In this document: positions 1 to 8,927 of the stretch, one piece after another
Position numbering within the stretch: position 1 is the stretch's first letter
How the letters are laid out: each line of letters opens with the position of its first letter
Origin: UBA12077 sp963665525
Lineage (GTDB): Bacteria > Bacteroidota > Bacteroidia > Bacteroidales > UBA12077
Assembly: GCA_963665525.1 (NCBI GenBank)
Contig: OY762280.1
Coordinates: 1,116,001 to 1,180,000 of the forward strand
DNA: 64,000 bases
Direction: 5' to 3'
Translations under genes and position numbers: made by a program
Notes under the pieces: generated by a model
Told to the model about the DNA's origin: nothing
Databases searched by the model: none
What the model saw: only the letters and a program-made list of their open reading frames with translations

Positions 1-2
1 GT

Positions 3-611
3 TGGCAAATCAAGAGACGTCATAAAATTATAAATCCAGAGCTTGTTGAAAATTATTACACTTTGGGAAAAAGCATTATTGCGGTTACTGGTCATTATGG
101 TAATTGGGAGTGGGGAAGTTTATCGTCTGGTTTACAGACAAATTACAATATAGTAGCTTTATATAAACCCTTAAGTAATAAAATCATCGATAAATTTGTA
201 CGATGGAGCAGAGCTCGCTTTGGAACAGTTCTTGGTTCCATTGGAAATACATCTACAATTTTTAAGATGTTCGAAAATAAAACAACAGCATTCTTAATGG
301 CAGCAGATCAAAGTCCTGGTAAGAAATATCAGAATAATGCTTTTTGGATTGAATTTTTAGGGAGAGATACTGCTTTTTTACATGGGCCCGAAAAATATGC
401 AAGAGCAATGAATTATCCTGTCGTTTATATTGATGTGCAGAGACAAAGGAGAGGTTTCTATGAAATTGAACTGTCTGTTTTAGCTGATCATCCAAAAGAT
501 TTAGCTGAAGGTGAAATAACAGCTCGTTTTGCTAAAAAGCTGGAATCCGTTATTCTGAAAAAACCTTCTGATTGGTTATGGTCCCATAATCGTTGGAAAT
601 TAACCAGATAA
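3..611 (+). CDS. Lipid A acyltransferase family protein (LpxL/HtrB-like), 5' end cut by window
   Basis: The reading frame is open from the first bases of the window, so the N-terminus lies outside; 202 residues remain. The segment GHYGNWEWG holds the H-x4-E catalytic signature of the lysophospholipid acyltransferases that add secondary acyl chains to lipid A at the inner membrane. The later DQSPG stretch and the C-terminal WLWSHNRWK are typical of the family. The TTG at position 63 is only an internal codon, because homologous-looking sequence precedes it. The gene ends 12 bases inside the convergent acyl-CoA ligase gene. Family assignment is firm; which acyl chain or substrate is used cannot be told. 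Confidence 0.85.
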   Translation, partial: WQIKRRHKIINPELVENYYTLGKSIIAVTGHYGNWEWGSLSSGLQTNYNIVALYKPLSNKIIDKFVRWSRARFGTVLGSIGNTSTIFKMFENKTTAFLMAADQSPGKKYQNNAFWIEFLGRDTAFLHGPEKYARAMNYPVVYIDVQRQRRGFYEIELSVLADHPKDLAEGEITARFAKKLESVILKKPSDWLWSHNRWKLTR

Positions 612-2381
612 ATACATCTTATTAATTTTTTCTTGATATTTTTGTTCAATTACTTTTCTTCTTATTTTTAATGTGTTGGTTAGAGTTTGGTTACTAATAT
701 TAAATGTTTCAGAAAGTAAGGTAAACTTTATAACTTTCTCATATGGTGATAAATTGCCTTGAATTTCATCTAATCTTTCTTGAATAAAGTCAATAACTTT
801 TTTGTTTGATGCAAGTGATTGCTTATCTGAAATATCTATATTAATTGATTGTTTTAAATCTTCAAATGAAGGAACTATTAGTGCACTTACATATTTTCTA
901 TTATCTCCAATTATTACTGCTTGCTCAATATACTTATCTTTAGATAATAACATCTCAATTTTCTGTGGCGAAACATATTTTCCTGTAGATGTTTTTATTA
1001 AGTCTGTTAAGCGATCTGTCATTACCAAATATTCATTATTTACAATATAACCTTCATCACCGCTTAAGTACCAACTATCCTGAAATACTTTTGATGTTTC
1101 TTCGGGCTTATTATAATAGCCCTTAAAAACAGTTTTTCCTTTAATCATTATTTCATTATGATCACTAATTTTAACTGAAACATCGGGCATGATACTTCCG
1201 CAATAATCGAAATTGTAAATATCAGATCTAAAACAGGAAACAGTGGCTGTAGTTTCTGTAGCTCCATATCCATAGTTAATGAAAATTCCTGCAGCATGAA
1301 AAAATCTTAGAATATGAGGATCAATAGCAGCACCAGCGCACGGCATAGCTTTAATATGACCTCCAAAAATTGATCTTAGCTTTTGTAAAACCAGCTTATC
1401 TGCAATTTTATGTTTAAATATTAAAGAACGAGGTGCTATTTTCGAATCTTTCTTATAATCAATGTACTGATGTCCTATTTTTAACGACCATTTAAATATT
1501 TGTCTTTTGATTACTGACCATTTTTGGGCTTCTTTTTGAATACCATCATATGTTTTTTCAAAAAACCTTGGTACTGCACACATAACAGTTGGTTTTATTT
1601 TGGGTAGCACCTCAATAACTTCGCGGGGATTTTCTAGAAATACATTGGTTGCTCCACAAAATAATAAAAAGTATGTCCATGTACGTTCAAAAACATGGCT
1701 TAGTGGAAGAAAACATAATGAAATATCTTGATCTGTTATATTAAGCCTTTCGTTGTTTATGATAAAAGCCTTAATAAAATTATCATGCCCCAACATAGCT
1801 CCTTTAGGTTCTCCTGTAGTTCCTGATGTATAAATTATAGTTGCTATGTCATCTGTCTTGATTTCCGTGACAACCTGATCAAGTTTATCTTCTAATGAAC
1901 TATCAAGTGATAAGTTTAAGAAATCTTCCCAAACAATGAATCGATTATCTTTCAATTCATGATGTTCGTCGAATAATACAATTGTATGAAGTGTTTCGCA
2001 ATTATTAAGTAACCAAAAGGCTTTTTCTATATCATCATGGATTCCCCAAAATATTAATTTCATTTTTGTTTCGTCAACAATATATTTAATATCATTTTGC
2101 GATGATGTTGAATAAATAGGAACTACAATACTTCTTATAGAAATAATTCCAAAATCTGATATGGTCCATTCAGGTCTATTAGGACTTAATATCCCTATTT
2201 TATCATTGTATCCGAATCTTAACGAAATTAGTGCCTTTGATACTTTGTTGGTTTGAAACAACAGATGATTCCAACTTATTGATTCATAATGGTTATTTTC
2301 GTTATTTTTATATTTAAAAACTGTTCGATCGCCGTAATGAGCAACCTTTTCTCTTAAGACTTGGGTTAAATTTTGAAGCAT
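600..2381 (-). CDS. Long-chain acyl-CoA synthetase (AMP-forming)
   Basis: This 593-residue protein belongs to the ANL adenylate-forming superfamily and resembles FadD-type fatty acid-CoA ligases, which activate a fatty acid with ATP and join it to coenzyme A. The phosphate-binding loop IIYTSGTTGEPKG lies at about residues 182-194, the YGATETT motif in the middle third, and SGDEGY with the DR-TD-IKTSTGKYVSP hinge region near the C-terminus. Length fits the family (550-620). It has no signal peptide. It ends tail to tail with the acyltransferase gene, overlapping by 12 bases, so both share their 3' region. It is probably monocistronic, as 156 bases separate it from anmK. Chain-length specificity is unknown. 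Confidence 0.88.
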   Translation of the reverse strand: MLQNLTQVLREKVAHYGDRTVFKYKNNENNHYESISWNHLLFQTNKVSKALISLRFGYNDKIGILSPNRPEWTISDFGIISIRSIVVPIYSTSSQNDIKYIVDETKMKLIFWGIHDDIEKAFWLLNNCETLHTIVLFDEHHELKDNRFIVWEDFLNLSLDSSLEDKLDQVVTEIKTDDIATIIYTSGTTGEPKGAMLGHDNFIKAFIINNERLNITDQDISLCFLPLSHVFERTWTYFLLFCGATNVFLENPREVIEVLPKIKPTVMCAVPRFFEKTYDGIQKEAQKWSVIKRQIFKWSLKIGHQYIDYKKDSKIAPRSLIFKHKIADKLVLQKLRSIFGGHIKAMPCAGAAIDPHILRFFHAAGIFINYGYGATETTATVSCFRSDIYNFDYCGSIMPDVSVKISDHNEIMIKGKTVFKGYYNKPEETSKVFQDSWYLSGDEGYIVNNEYLVMTDRLTDLIKTSTGKYVSPQKIEMLLSKDKYIEQAVIIGDNRKYVSALIVPSFEDLKQSINIDISDKQSLASNKKVIDFIQERLDEIQGNLSPYEKVIKFTLLSETFNISNQTLTNTLKIRRKVIEQKYQEKINKMYLSG

Positions 2382-2537
2382 TAATTCAAATGTATTTTTA
2401 TGACATCAGAAAAATAGTGCTTTTTATTAGAATATAATAATATCTTACGAATTAAAGTAAAATAAAAGCCTATTGTTCAATATTTTGCAAGAAATACTTT
2501 TTTCGAACAATGATCTAAGGTTTTGATAAGTAGATGA

Positions 2538-3593
2538 TTAAACTAAACTTATTACTCCTCCAGAAGAATCTTTACTTGCTCCTGTAACGGATGATAAGCA
2601 ATTGATTTTATTTTCTATCCTTAATATTCCTAATAATGCAAAAATGAGTGCTTCTTTAAATTCAATAATCTTTGCATCAGGAACAATAATTTCTGTGCTT
2701 GTTTTTTGTTTTATCAGATTAATTAGAAATTTATTATAAACACCGCCACCTGTAAATAGAGCCGTAGATTTTTTTTCATGATTTAAAGCATTGGCTGTTT
2801 GCTGAGCAATATGTTCATAAACAGTCCGTATTTTATCTTTGATGGATATTTCGGATGTTTCAAGCACTGGAATAAATGAATCAATGAGCCATTCTTTACC
2901 TAATGATTTAGGGTGTTCTTTATGATAATATTCTAAATTGTTAAGTTTATTTAGAAGCTCATCATCTAGTTTTCCTAGAAAACCTAATGCACCATTCTTA
3001 TCATATTCATGTTCCAATTTATTGGCCAGATAATTTAATATAATATTTGCTGGGCAAATATCATAAGCCAATCTTTGAGTGTGATTATTATAAGAGATGT
3101 TTGCAAATCCTCCAAGGTTAACACAGAAATCGTAATTGTTAAAAAGGAGCATATCACCAATTGGTACTAAAGGAGCTCCTTGTCCACCGAGAGCAACATC
3201 TTTTGATCTGAAATCAGAAATAGTTGTAATATTGGTGCTTGTTGCTATTTCTTGACCATCTCCAATTTGAAGTGTAAAGTTTATCTCAGGTTGATGAAAA
3301 ACGGTATGGCCATGTGAAGCAATCAAATCGATTTTGTAATTCGTATCTTTTAAAAAATCAATAACAGATTTTCCTATATATCTTCCAAAATCTTTATGGA
3401 GGATAGAAAGATCATAACCTGTAAGAACCGGAGCATTAGCTAATTTTTTTTTCCACTCCTCGGTATATTCAATGGTGTCTGATTTTAGAATATCAAAAAT
3501 CCATTGGTCTTCATATTTAAAATCACAAAGAACAATATCAAGACCATCTAATGATGTTCCTGACATAACACCTATGGCTTTATATGACTTCAT
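2538..3593 (-). CDS. anmK: Anhydro-N-acetylmuramic acid kinase
   Basis: AnmK phosphorylates and opens the 1,6-anhydro ring of anhydroMurNAc released during cell-wall turnover, yielding MurNAc-6-phosphate for recycling. The N-terminal GVMSGTSLDG (residues 8-17) is the nucleotide-binding signature of this ASKHA-fold kinase. The motif SHGHT at 93-97 and SDFRSKDVALGGQGAP at 126-141 carry the conserved sugar-binding and catalytic Asp region. The length of 351 residues is normal for the Bacteroidota form. The gene follows a secreted-protein gene with only three bases between stop and start, so they are probably cotranscribed. No murQ or other recycling gene is visible nearby. Confidence 0.95.
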   Translation of the reverse strand: MKSYKAIGVMSGTSLDGLDIVLCDFKYEDQWIFDILKSDTIEYTEEWKKKLANAPVLTGYDLSILHKDFGRYIGKSVIDFLKDTNYKIDLIASHGHTVFHQPEINFTLQIGDGQEIATSTNITTISDFRSKDVALGGQGAPLVPIGDMLLFNNYDFCVNLGGFANISYNNHTQRLAYDICPANIILNYLANKLEHEYDKNGALGFLGKLDDELLNKLNNLEYYHKEHPKSLGKEWLIDSFIPVLETSEISIKDKIRTVYEHIAQQTANALNHEKKSTALFTGGGVYNKFLINLIKQKTSTEIIVPDAKIIEFKEALIFALLGILRIENKINCLSSVTGASKDSSGGVISLV

Positions 3594-3596
3594 AAT

Positions 3597-4298
3597 TTAT
3601 TGATTATAATAATCCTGAATGGTATTGTAAATAGCTCTATCGAGCATTAAGTAAAGATTATCCGTTTGATTTTCTTCGGCAGGCAATATCTTCATCTCCG
3701 TATTATCAAATCCTTTGAGCAAGTAATTATTAATAGCTAAAGGATATTTAGGAGTTGTAACTCCAAGCCATTTCGCAACAGGAATAATACCTTCATTATT
3801 ATATACAGTTACTTCCATTGTTAATTCAGGATAGCATACATTGTAATCAATATCCTCAAAAAGTTCCGGATTATCATCCCGTTTCTTTTTAGTAAGTGAT
3901 TCAATATTAACTTCTACTTTAAAGTAAAACCTTGAATCACCTTTTCTTAATGCATCTCTAATATTCGTTTTAGGATAGCCATAATCATCGTATTTAACTT
4001 TTCGCATGAATGTATTAATGGGAAGGATTTCAACTTCAAGTTCACTTTCAAGCTTATCTTTTAAGGTATAATAAATTATGTGAACCAAGATAGCTTTTAT
4101 TTTTTCATTGCCCGGATCATTATATGTTTTAATATTATCCATAAATGGTTCTAATTCAGTAATCTCTTCTGAAAAATCATTTGAAATATTTAAATTATAA
4201 CTAAATAATGAGAATTGTTTGTTTCGAATATTTTGAGCAGATAAACTAAGACCTATAAATAGGAATAATGCTATAACAGATAATCTATTTAATGACAT
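3597..4298 (-). CDS. Secreted protein of unknown function
   Basis: I do not recognise this 233-residue protein. The ATG at 4298 is preferred over the frame's first possible start because it places a clear signal peptide at the N-terminus (MSLNRLSVIALFLFIGLSLS, cleavage probably before Gln after Ala). The mature part is mixed alpha/beta and acidic, with no lipobox and no cysteine-rich or repeat region; one conserved-looking stretch concerns cell-envelope style wording such as YNVCYPELTMEVTVYN. It lies three bases upstream of anmK in the same direction, which suggests an operon and possibly a periplasmic role linked to cell-wall metabolism, but that is only inferred from position. Confidence 0.7.
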   Translation of the reverse strand: MSLNRLSVIALFLFIGLSLSAQNIRNKQFSLFSYNLNISNDFSEEITELEPFMDNIKTYNDPGNEKIKAILVHIIYYTLKDKLESELEVEILPINTFMRKVKYDDYGYPKTNIRDALRKGDSRFYFKVEVNIESLTKKKRDDNPELFEDIDYNVCYPELTMEVTVYNNEGIIPVAKWLGVTTPKYPLAINNYLLKGFDNTEMKILPAEENQTDNLYLMLDRAIYNTIQDYYNQ

Positions 4299-4385
4299 AA
4301 ATATTTTTTTTAATGAAAAATGAATAAGAGTCTGTTTTACAAATTTAAAAATAAATATGAACATTCATTTTATTATAGAAAGTTA

Positions 4386-4412
4386 TTTGGTTTAATCAAT
4401 ATATTAACCAAA
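4386..4412. promoter_or_regulatory. Inverted repeat in divergent region, possible TetR operator
   Basis: TTTGGTT at 4386-4392 is matched by AACCAAA at 4406-4412 with 13 bases between. The half-sites share the TTGGTT/AACCAA core seen in the palindrome on the TetR promoter at 4508-4525. It could be a second operator serving the divergent secreted-protein gene, but this is inference. Confidence 0.4.
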
Positions 4413-4478
4413 TGGTAAAATGCAATAAGCAGAAAATCAAACAAGTAAAAAATAAATATAGAAATACTTGTAAAATAA

Positions 4479-4511
4479 TTTGGAAGTAAGATTAAAAAAT
4501 ATGTAACTTTG
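4479..4511 (+). promoter_or_regulatory. Bacteroidota-type promoter of the TetR-efflux operon
   Basis: TTTG at 4479-4482 and TAACTTTG at 4504-4511 are separated by 21 bases. This matches the primary sigma factor consensus of Bacteroidota (TTTG, about 19-21 bases, TAnnTTTG). Transcription would start near 4517, inside the palindrome described next. Confidence 0.65.
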
Positions 4512-4525
4512 ACCAGTTGGTTAAA
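4508..4525. promoter_or_regulatory. 18-bp palindrome over the -7 box, probable TetR operator
   Basis: The two 8-base arms TTTGACCA (4508-4515) and TGGTTAAA (4518-4525) are inverted copies with one mismatch. The left arm lies in the -7 element and the palindrome covers the predicted start of transcription. A dimeric TetR protein encoded just downstream would block transcription here, which is the usual autorepression arrangement. Confidence 0.6.
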
Positions 4526-4591
4526 ACAAATAGTTAAACAATGTGGTTAAATTATATAGTTAATACATACAGTTTTATGAAAGAACATGAA

Positions 4592-5200
4592 ATGAATACA
4601 GAACAAAAGATTCTGCATGCCGCCCGTGATGTATTTCAACAAAAAGGAATGGCAGGGGCACGAATGCAGGAGATTGCGGATAAAGCAGGAATAAATAAAG
4701 CTTTATTACATTATTATTACAGAACGAAAGATAAACTCTTTGAAAAAGTATTTGAAGTAGCATTTTCTTTATTTCTTCCTAAGGTTAAGGATATTATGAT
4801 GTCGGATAAATCAATAATAGAGAAAATAAGTTTTTTTATTGATAATTATCTGGACCTTTTAAATAAACATCCATATATCCCGGGGTTTGTGATCAATGAA
4901 CTAAATAGAAATCCTGAAATATTGGTAAGGTTGTTTGAAAAGAATGTACAGCTTGTAGAGAATAAAATGATTGAAAGACTTGACGCACAAATTCAAAATG
5001 AGGTTGAAAAAGGTATATTGAAGCCAATAAGTGTACAGAATTTAATGACAAGTGTTGTTAGTCTTTGTTTATTTCCAATTGTCGGAAAACCTGTATTAAA
5101 AGGTATTTTATTTAATAACGAGGAGAAGGCATATAAAGTTTTTCTAAAACAACGAAAAGAATTTGTAAAAGAATTTGTAATTAATTCAATAAAAGCGTGA
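4592..5200 (+). CDS. TetR family transcriptional repressor
   Basis: The N-terminal DNA-binding domain (about residues 5-50) contains the TetR helix-turn-helix MQEIADKAGINKALLHYYYR, followed by a variable helical ligand-binding domain. I chose the ATG at 4592 because the family domain starts directly after it; in-frame starts at 4577 and 4541 would add 5 or 17 residues. The stop codon overlaps the ATG of the TolC gene (TGATG), so this regulator is the first gene of the efflux operon and probably represses it through the palindrome at 4508-4525. The inducer is unknown, presumably a compound or stress handled by the pump. Confidence 0.9.
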   Translation: MNTEQKILHAARDVFQQKGMAGARMQEIADKAGINKALLHYYYRTKDKLFEKVFEVAFSLFLPKVKDIMMSDKSIIEKISFFIDNYLDLLNKHPYIPGFVINELNRNPEILVRLFEKNVQLVENKMIERLDAQIQNEVEKGILKPISVQNLMTSVVSLCLFPIVGKPVLKGILFNNEEKAYKVFLKQRKEFVKEFVINSIKA

Positions 5201-6450
5201 TGAATAAATTAGTATTTGTTTTTGTAATGATGGCAGGGGCGGTTTTTGCACAAGAAAATGCAATAACACTAGAACAATGCTACGAAAGTATGATGATAAA
5301 TTATCCTTTGGTTAGTCAAACAGATTTGTATGAACAATCTAACCAATTAACGATAAAAAATCATCAGGCTGGATGGTTGCCATCCGCTGGTTTAAATGCA
5401 AAAGCAACCTACCAGTCCGATGCTATGGAAATATATGTTGCTAATTTTGGATTTGCCATGGATAAAGATCAATATCAGGCATCGATCGATATTAATCAGC
5501 TAATTTATGACTGGGGAAGAATAAAGTCGGCAAAACAATTATCCAATGCTGAGTTAAACGTTAATAAACAAAATGTTCAGGTTGAGCTGAATAAAGTAAA
5601 AGAACAAGTTAATTTATTTTATTTCTCAATTTTAATTCTACAACGTAACGAAGAGCAAATGAATACAATGCTTGCCGATATTGTAAGTAGAGAGAAAATG
5701 GTTGAGTCTGCTGTTAAAAACGGGGTGATGTTAAGCTCGGAACTAAATGTGCTAAAAGCTGAAAAACTTAAGGTAATGCAAAGTATAAATACCTTAATTA
5801 ATCAACGTTTAGCAGCGATACAAGTTTTGGCAGAAATTACTGGTATGGACTTGAGTTCGGACTTATTACTTGAAATTCCAGATTTTGAGATGAATCATGC
5901 TGAAGACTTATTTAGGCCGGAACATCAACTCTTTGATCTTAAAGCAGAACAAGTTGACGTTTCAAGTAAGCTAATTTCTAAACAAAATGCTCCAATATTT
6001 TATTCATTTGCACAACTTGGATATGGAAAGCCGGGATTAAATATGGCTAATGACGAATTTGATTCTTTTTATATTATTGGTGTTGGTTTAAAATGGAATT
6101 TCTGGGATTGGAATCAAACCAAAAGAAAGAAAGAAATCACTTTGCTAAATAAAAATTTCATAAACACTCAAAGACAAACTTTCGACACGCAATTAAATAT
6201 GGCACTTCATAATGAATTTGCAAATATTACGAGCTTACAAAGTAATATCGTGAGTGATAAAGAGATTATTAAATTGCGAGAAGAGGTAACTCAAAGTGCA
6301 CGATCTAAACTTGATAACGGTGTAATAACTTCAACAGATTATATCATAGAATTAAATGCCGAAACGCAAGCGAAGATTAATTACGAAACACATAAAATTA
6401 AGTTAGTTCAGGCAAAAGCGAATTATCTATATATAAAAGGAGAGATTTAA
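5200..6450 (+). CDS. TolC family outer membrane efflux protein
   Basis: This protein of 416 residues has a signal peptide (MNKLVFVFVMMAGAVFAQ) and two TolC-type repeats rich in long helices, for example around residues 95-215 and 300-410. It would form the outer-membrane channel and periplasmic helical tunnel for the pump encoded downstream. The ATG at 5200 is preferred to the GTG just before it, since it gives a TGATG overlap with the TetR gene and implies translational coupling. Only conserved segments such as QLIYDWGRIKSAKQLSNAEL and GLKWNFWDWNQTKRK mark the family; no catalytic residues are expected. Confidence 0.9.
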   Translation: MNKLVFVFVMMAGAVFAQENAITLEQCYESMMINYPLVSQTDLYEQSNQLTIKNHQAGWLPSAGLNAKATYQSDAMEIYVANFGFAMDKDQYQASIDINQLIYDWGRIKSAKQLSNAELNVNKQNVQVELNKVKEQVNLFYFSILILQRNEEQMNTMLADIVSREKMVESAVKNGVMLSSELNVLKAEKLKVMQSINTLINQRLAAIQVLAEITGMDLSSDLLLEIPDFEMNHAEDLFRPEHQLFDLKAEQVDVSSKLISKQNAPIFYSFAQLGYGKPGLNMANDEFDSFYIIGVGLKWNFWDWNQTKRKKEITLLNKNFINTQRQTFDTQLNMALHNEFANITSLQSNIVSDKEIIKLREEVTQSARSKLDNGVITSTDYIIELNAETQAKINYETHKIKLVQAKANYLYIKGEI

Positions 6451-6464
6451 AAACTTAAAATTTT

Positions 6465-6489
6465 GTCATCCTGAGCTTGTCGAAGGATG
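6465..6489. repeat. REP-like palindrome between tolC-like and hlyD-like genes
   Basis: The sequence starts GTCATCCTGAGC and ends GTCGAAGGATG, so CATCCTT-like ends are inverted around a GAGCTTGTC core. The same core (GAGCTTGTCGAA) occurs inverted at about 45877-45893. It is a dispersed intergenic repeat lying inside an operon. Confidence 0.65.
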
Positions 6490-6517
6490 TAAAAGAACGA
6501 CATAAAGATATAAACAA

Positions 6518-7399
6518 ATGAAAAAGATATATTTAATAGCAATTCCAATATTGCTTGCAGCATGTAATGGAAATGAGAACGGATCGGATGCATACGGAAA
6601 TTTTGAGTCAAAAGAAGTAATTGTGAGTGCCGAAGCGCAAGGGAAAATTATTGATTTAGATATTGAAGAGGGGCAAACAATAAAGCAGGGAGAATTCGTT
6701 GGTTGTATAGACACAACAATATTGGCGATACAAAAGGAACAATTAAAGGCGCAGAAATATGCAGTAGCATCGAAGCTTGCAAATGTAAAAGCTCAAATCG
6801 AGGTTCAAAAGGAGCAAAAAACGGTTGTTGAAACAGATCTTCAAAGAATAGAAAAGTTATATCAAGATAATGCTGCAACCAAACAGCAATACGACGATGT
6901 TAAAGGGAAATTTGATGTGTTGATTAAACAAATTGATGTAACAAAAACACAATTGGTATCTGTTCAGAGAGAAATGAATGTTTACGATAAGCAGATTAAA
7001 CTTATGAATGAGCAGATAAGTAAAGCAAGAATTATAAATCCAATTCAAGGAACTGTTTTAGAAAAATACCTCGAAGAAAACGAAATAGCTATTCAAGGGA
7101 AAGCATTATATAAAATAGCTCGTTTAGATGAAATAGAATTACGTGTATATATTAGTGGGGATCAATTGCCATATGTTGAAATTGGTCAACAAGTCAAGGT
7201 TTATATAGATAAAAACGAAAAAGAGAACCAGGAATATGCAGGAGAAGTTTTCTGGATTTCTGATCAGGCTGAGTTTACTCCCAAAATTATTCAGACCAAA
7301 GAAGAGCGTGTGAATATGGTTTATGCTGTTAAGGTTCGTGTTAAAAACGATGGCAAATTAAAAATAGGAATGCCAGGCGAAGTATCTTTCAAAGAATAG
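6518..7399 (+). CDS. Periplasmic adaptor (HlyD/MFP family) lipoprotein of efflux pump
   Basis: The 293-residue protein starts with a lipoprotein signal ending in the lipobox LLAAC (Cys16), so it should be anchored in a membrane facing the periplasm. A lipoyl/barrel-sandwich half (about 30-65) is followed by a long coiled coil (about 70-170), the second lipoyl half with INPIQGTVLEKYLEENE, and a beta-barrel domain. It should link the inner-membrane ABC transporter to the TolC channel, like E. coli YbhG. The 67-base gap upstream holds a REP-like repeat; the ATPase gene follows after 20 bases. Confidence 0.9.
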   Translation: MKKIYLIAIPILLAACNGNENGSDAYGNFESKEVIVSAEAQGKIIDLDIEEGQTIKQGEFVGCIDTTILAIQKEQLKAQKYAVASKLANVKAQIEVQKEQKTVVETDLQRIEKLYQDNAATKQQYDDVKGKFDVLIKQIDVTKTQLVSVQREMNVYDKQIKLMNEQISKARIINPIQGTVLEKYLEENEIAIQGKALYKIARLDEIELRVYISGDQLPYVEIGQQVKVYIDKNEKENQEYAGEVFWISDQAEFTPKIIQTKEERVNMVYAVKVRVKNDGKLKIGMPGEVSFKE

Positions 7400-7419
7400 T
7401 TATCAACGATCAATTAACA

Positions 7420-8349
7420 ATGATTATGAAGGAGAGTGAACAAAATATAGTTGAGGTTAAAAATCTGAAAAAATCCTACGATAAAGTTGATGCAGTAAAA
7501 GGTGTTAGTTTTAATGTATCAAGAGGAGAATTGTTTGGGTTAATTGGTCCTGATGGAGCAGGTAAAACAAGTATTTTTAGAATCCTGACAACACTATTGT
7601 TTCCAAGCGAAGGAAATGTAAAAATGTTGGGATTAGAAGTAGTGAAAGATTATAAGAAAATACGAAATCATTTAGGGTATATGCCACAACGTTTTTCACT
7701 ATATCAGGATTTATCGGTTGAAGAAAATCTGGCCTTTTTTGCCCGAATCTTTGGAACAACAGTCGAAGAAAACTACGATCTAATAAAAGATATTTACGTT
7801 CAGATTGAGTCTTTCAAGACTCGATTAGCTGGAAAACTATCGGGGGGAATGAAACAAAAACTGGCACTTTCTTGTGCTTTAATTCATAGTCCTGAAATTC
7901 TGATCTTGGATGAACCTACAACAGGAGTTGATGCCGTTTCGCGAAAGGAGTTTTGGGAAATGCTTATTCGATTAAAAGAAAAAGGTATTACTATTTTAGT
8001 ATCTACTCCTTATATGGATGAAGCGAATATGTGCGATCGTGTAGCTTTAATTCAGGAAGGTAAAATCATGTCAATTGATTCACCAAAAAATATTATTGCA
8101 GAATTTGGTCGTCAGTTGTGGGCAGTAAAATCGAACAATATTTATAATTTGATTAATGATTTAAGAACTTGTGATACTGTTGATACTGTATTTCCTTTTG
8201 GCGAATATTTGCATTTAACATGTAAAGACGAAAAACTAAATCAGGAAGAGCTTATTGATTTCTTAGAAAAGAAAAATCATACAGATATAGAAATCAATAA
8301 AATTGAGGCCAACATTGAAGACTGCTTTATGCAATTTATGAGAGGATAA
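7420..8349 (+). CDS. ABC transporter ATPase, first half of a YbhF-like pair
   Basis: This is a nucleotide-binding subunit of 309 residues. Walker A reads GPDGAGKTS (about 43-51), the ABC signature is LSGGMKQKLALSCAL (about 140-154), and Walker B with its catalytic Glu is ILILDEPTTGVD. About 70 residues follow the ATPase core and form an accessory C-terminal domain. E. coli YbhF carries two such domains in one chain; here they are separate genes (this one and the gene at 8921). Another ATG six bases downstream is equally possible as start. It should power export together with the two permeases of the operon. Confidence 0.9.
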   Translation: MIMKESEQNIVEVKNLKKSYDKVDAVKGVSFNVSRGELFGLIGPDGAGKTSIFRILTTLLFPSEGNVKMLGLEVVKDYKKIRNHLGYMPQRFSLYQDLSVEENLAFFARIFGTTVEENYDLIKDIYVQIESFKTRLAGKLSGGMKQKLALSCALIHSPEILILDEPTTGVDAVSRKEFWEMLIRLKEKGITILVSTPYMDEANMCDRVALIQEGKIMSIDSPKNIIAEFGRQLWAVKSNNIYNLINDLRTCDTVDTVFPFGEYLHLTCKDEKLNQEELIDFLEKKNHTDIEINKIEANIEDCFMQFMRG

Positions 8350-8360
8350 AATTTAAAATT

Positions 8361-8927
8361 ATGTTACAGCATATTTTAGTAATAGTAATGGTAATTGCAT
8401 TTATTGGGTTCTTAACTACTATAGGAATTAGAAATGCCATTAACAAAGAGGATTCAAAAGGTAAATCACCTATTAACAAGTATTTATTTTTAATATCTAA
8501 ATCTGCTTATTTCACACCTTGGGTAATGATAATTATAGAAGCTATAAAACCAGGAACTTTTAATTTCTATCATTCAGAATATTTAGCTTGGATTGGGATT
8601 CTTTTGTGGGTAGCTGGATATTCTTTGATGTGGATAAGTTATATTCAGTTAGGAAAGAATACACGATTTGGATTACCTGAAGGAGATTCGAAATTAGTAA
8701 CATCGGGTATTTATAAGAATTGCCGACATCCAATGTATGCAGGATTATATTTAATGATTATTGGCATAACATTATTTATTCCGCATTGGATAGTAATTAC
8801 CTGCTGTGTTGTAACAGTAATTATTCATCACCTGATAATGCTAGCCGAAGAAAAGTTTATGGCTGAAATATTTGGCGAAGGTTGGAAAATTTATACAAAG
8901 AATTCAAGAAGGTATTTATTATGGTAA
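8361..8927 (+). CDS. Membrane methyltransferase of the ICMT/PEMT type
   Basis: The 188-residue protein has four to five predicted membrane helices and the C-terminal signature of isoprenylcysteine carboxyl methyltransferase-like and phospholipid methyltransferases: SGIYKNCRHPMYAGLYLMI, then a conserved Glu-containing LAEEKFMAEIFGEGW and a final YTKNSRR. The RHPMYAG segment binds S-adenosylmethionine in these families. It lies between the two ATPase genes, 11 bases after the first and overlapping the second by seven bases, so it is made with the pump. The substrate is unknown; a lipid, or the exported compound itself, is conceivable. A methyltransferase inside an ABC efflux operon is unusual. 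Confidence 0.78.
   Translation: MLQHILVIVMVIAFIGFLTTIGIRNAINKEDSKGKSPINKYLFLISKSAYFTPWVMIIIEAIKPGTFNFYHSEYLAWIGILLWVAGYSLMWISYIQLGKNTRFGLPEGDSKLVTSGIYKNCRHPMYAGLYLMIIGITLFIPHWIVITCCVVTVIIHHLIMLAEEKFMAEIFGEGWKIYTKNSRRYLLW

Noticed and set aside
63..611. TTG at 63 as the start of the acyltransferase
   Set aside because: The open frame continues to the left edge and the catalytic motif would lie too near the N-terminus; the gene is simply cut by the window.
4541..4591. Longer N-terminus of the TetR protein
   Set aside because: The extra 17 residues are not typical of the family and include the GTTAA-rich operator flank; ATG 4592 fits better, though this is not certain.
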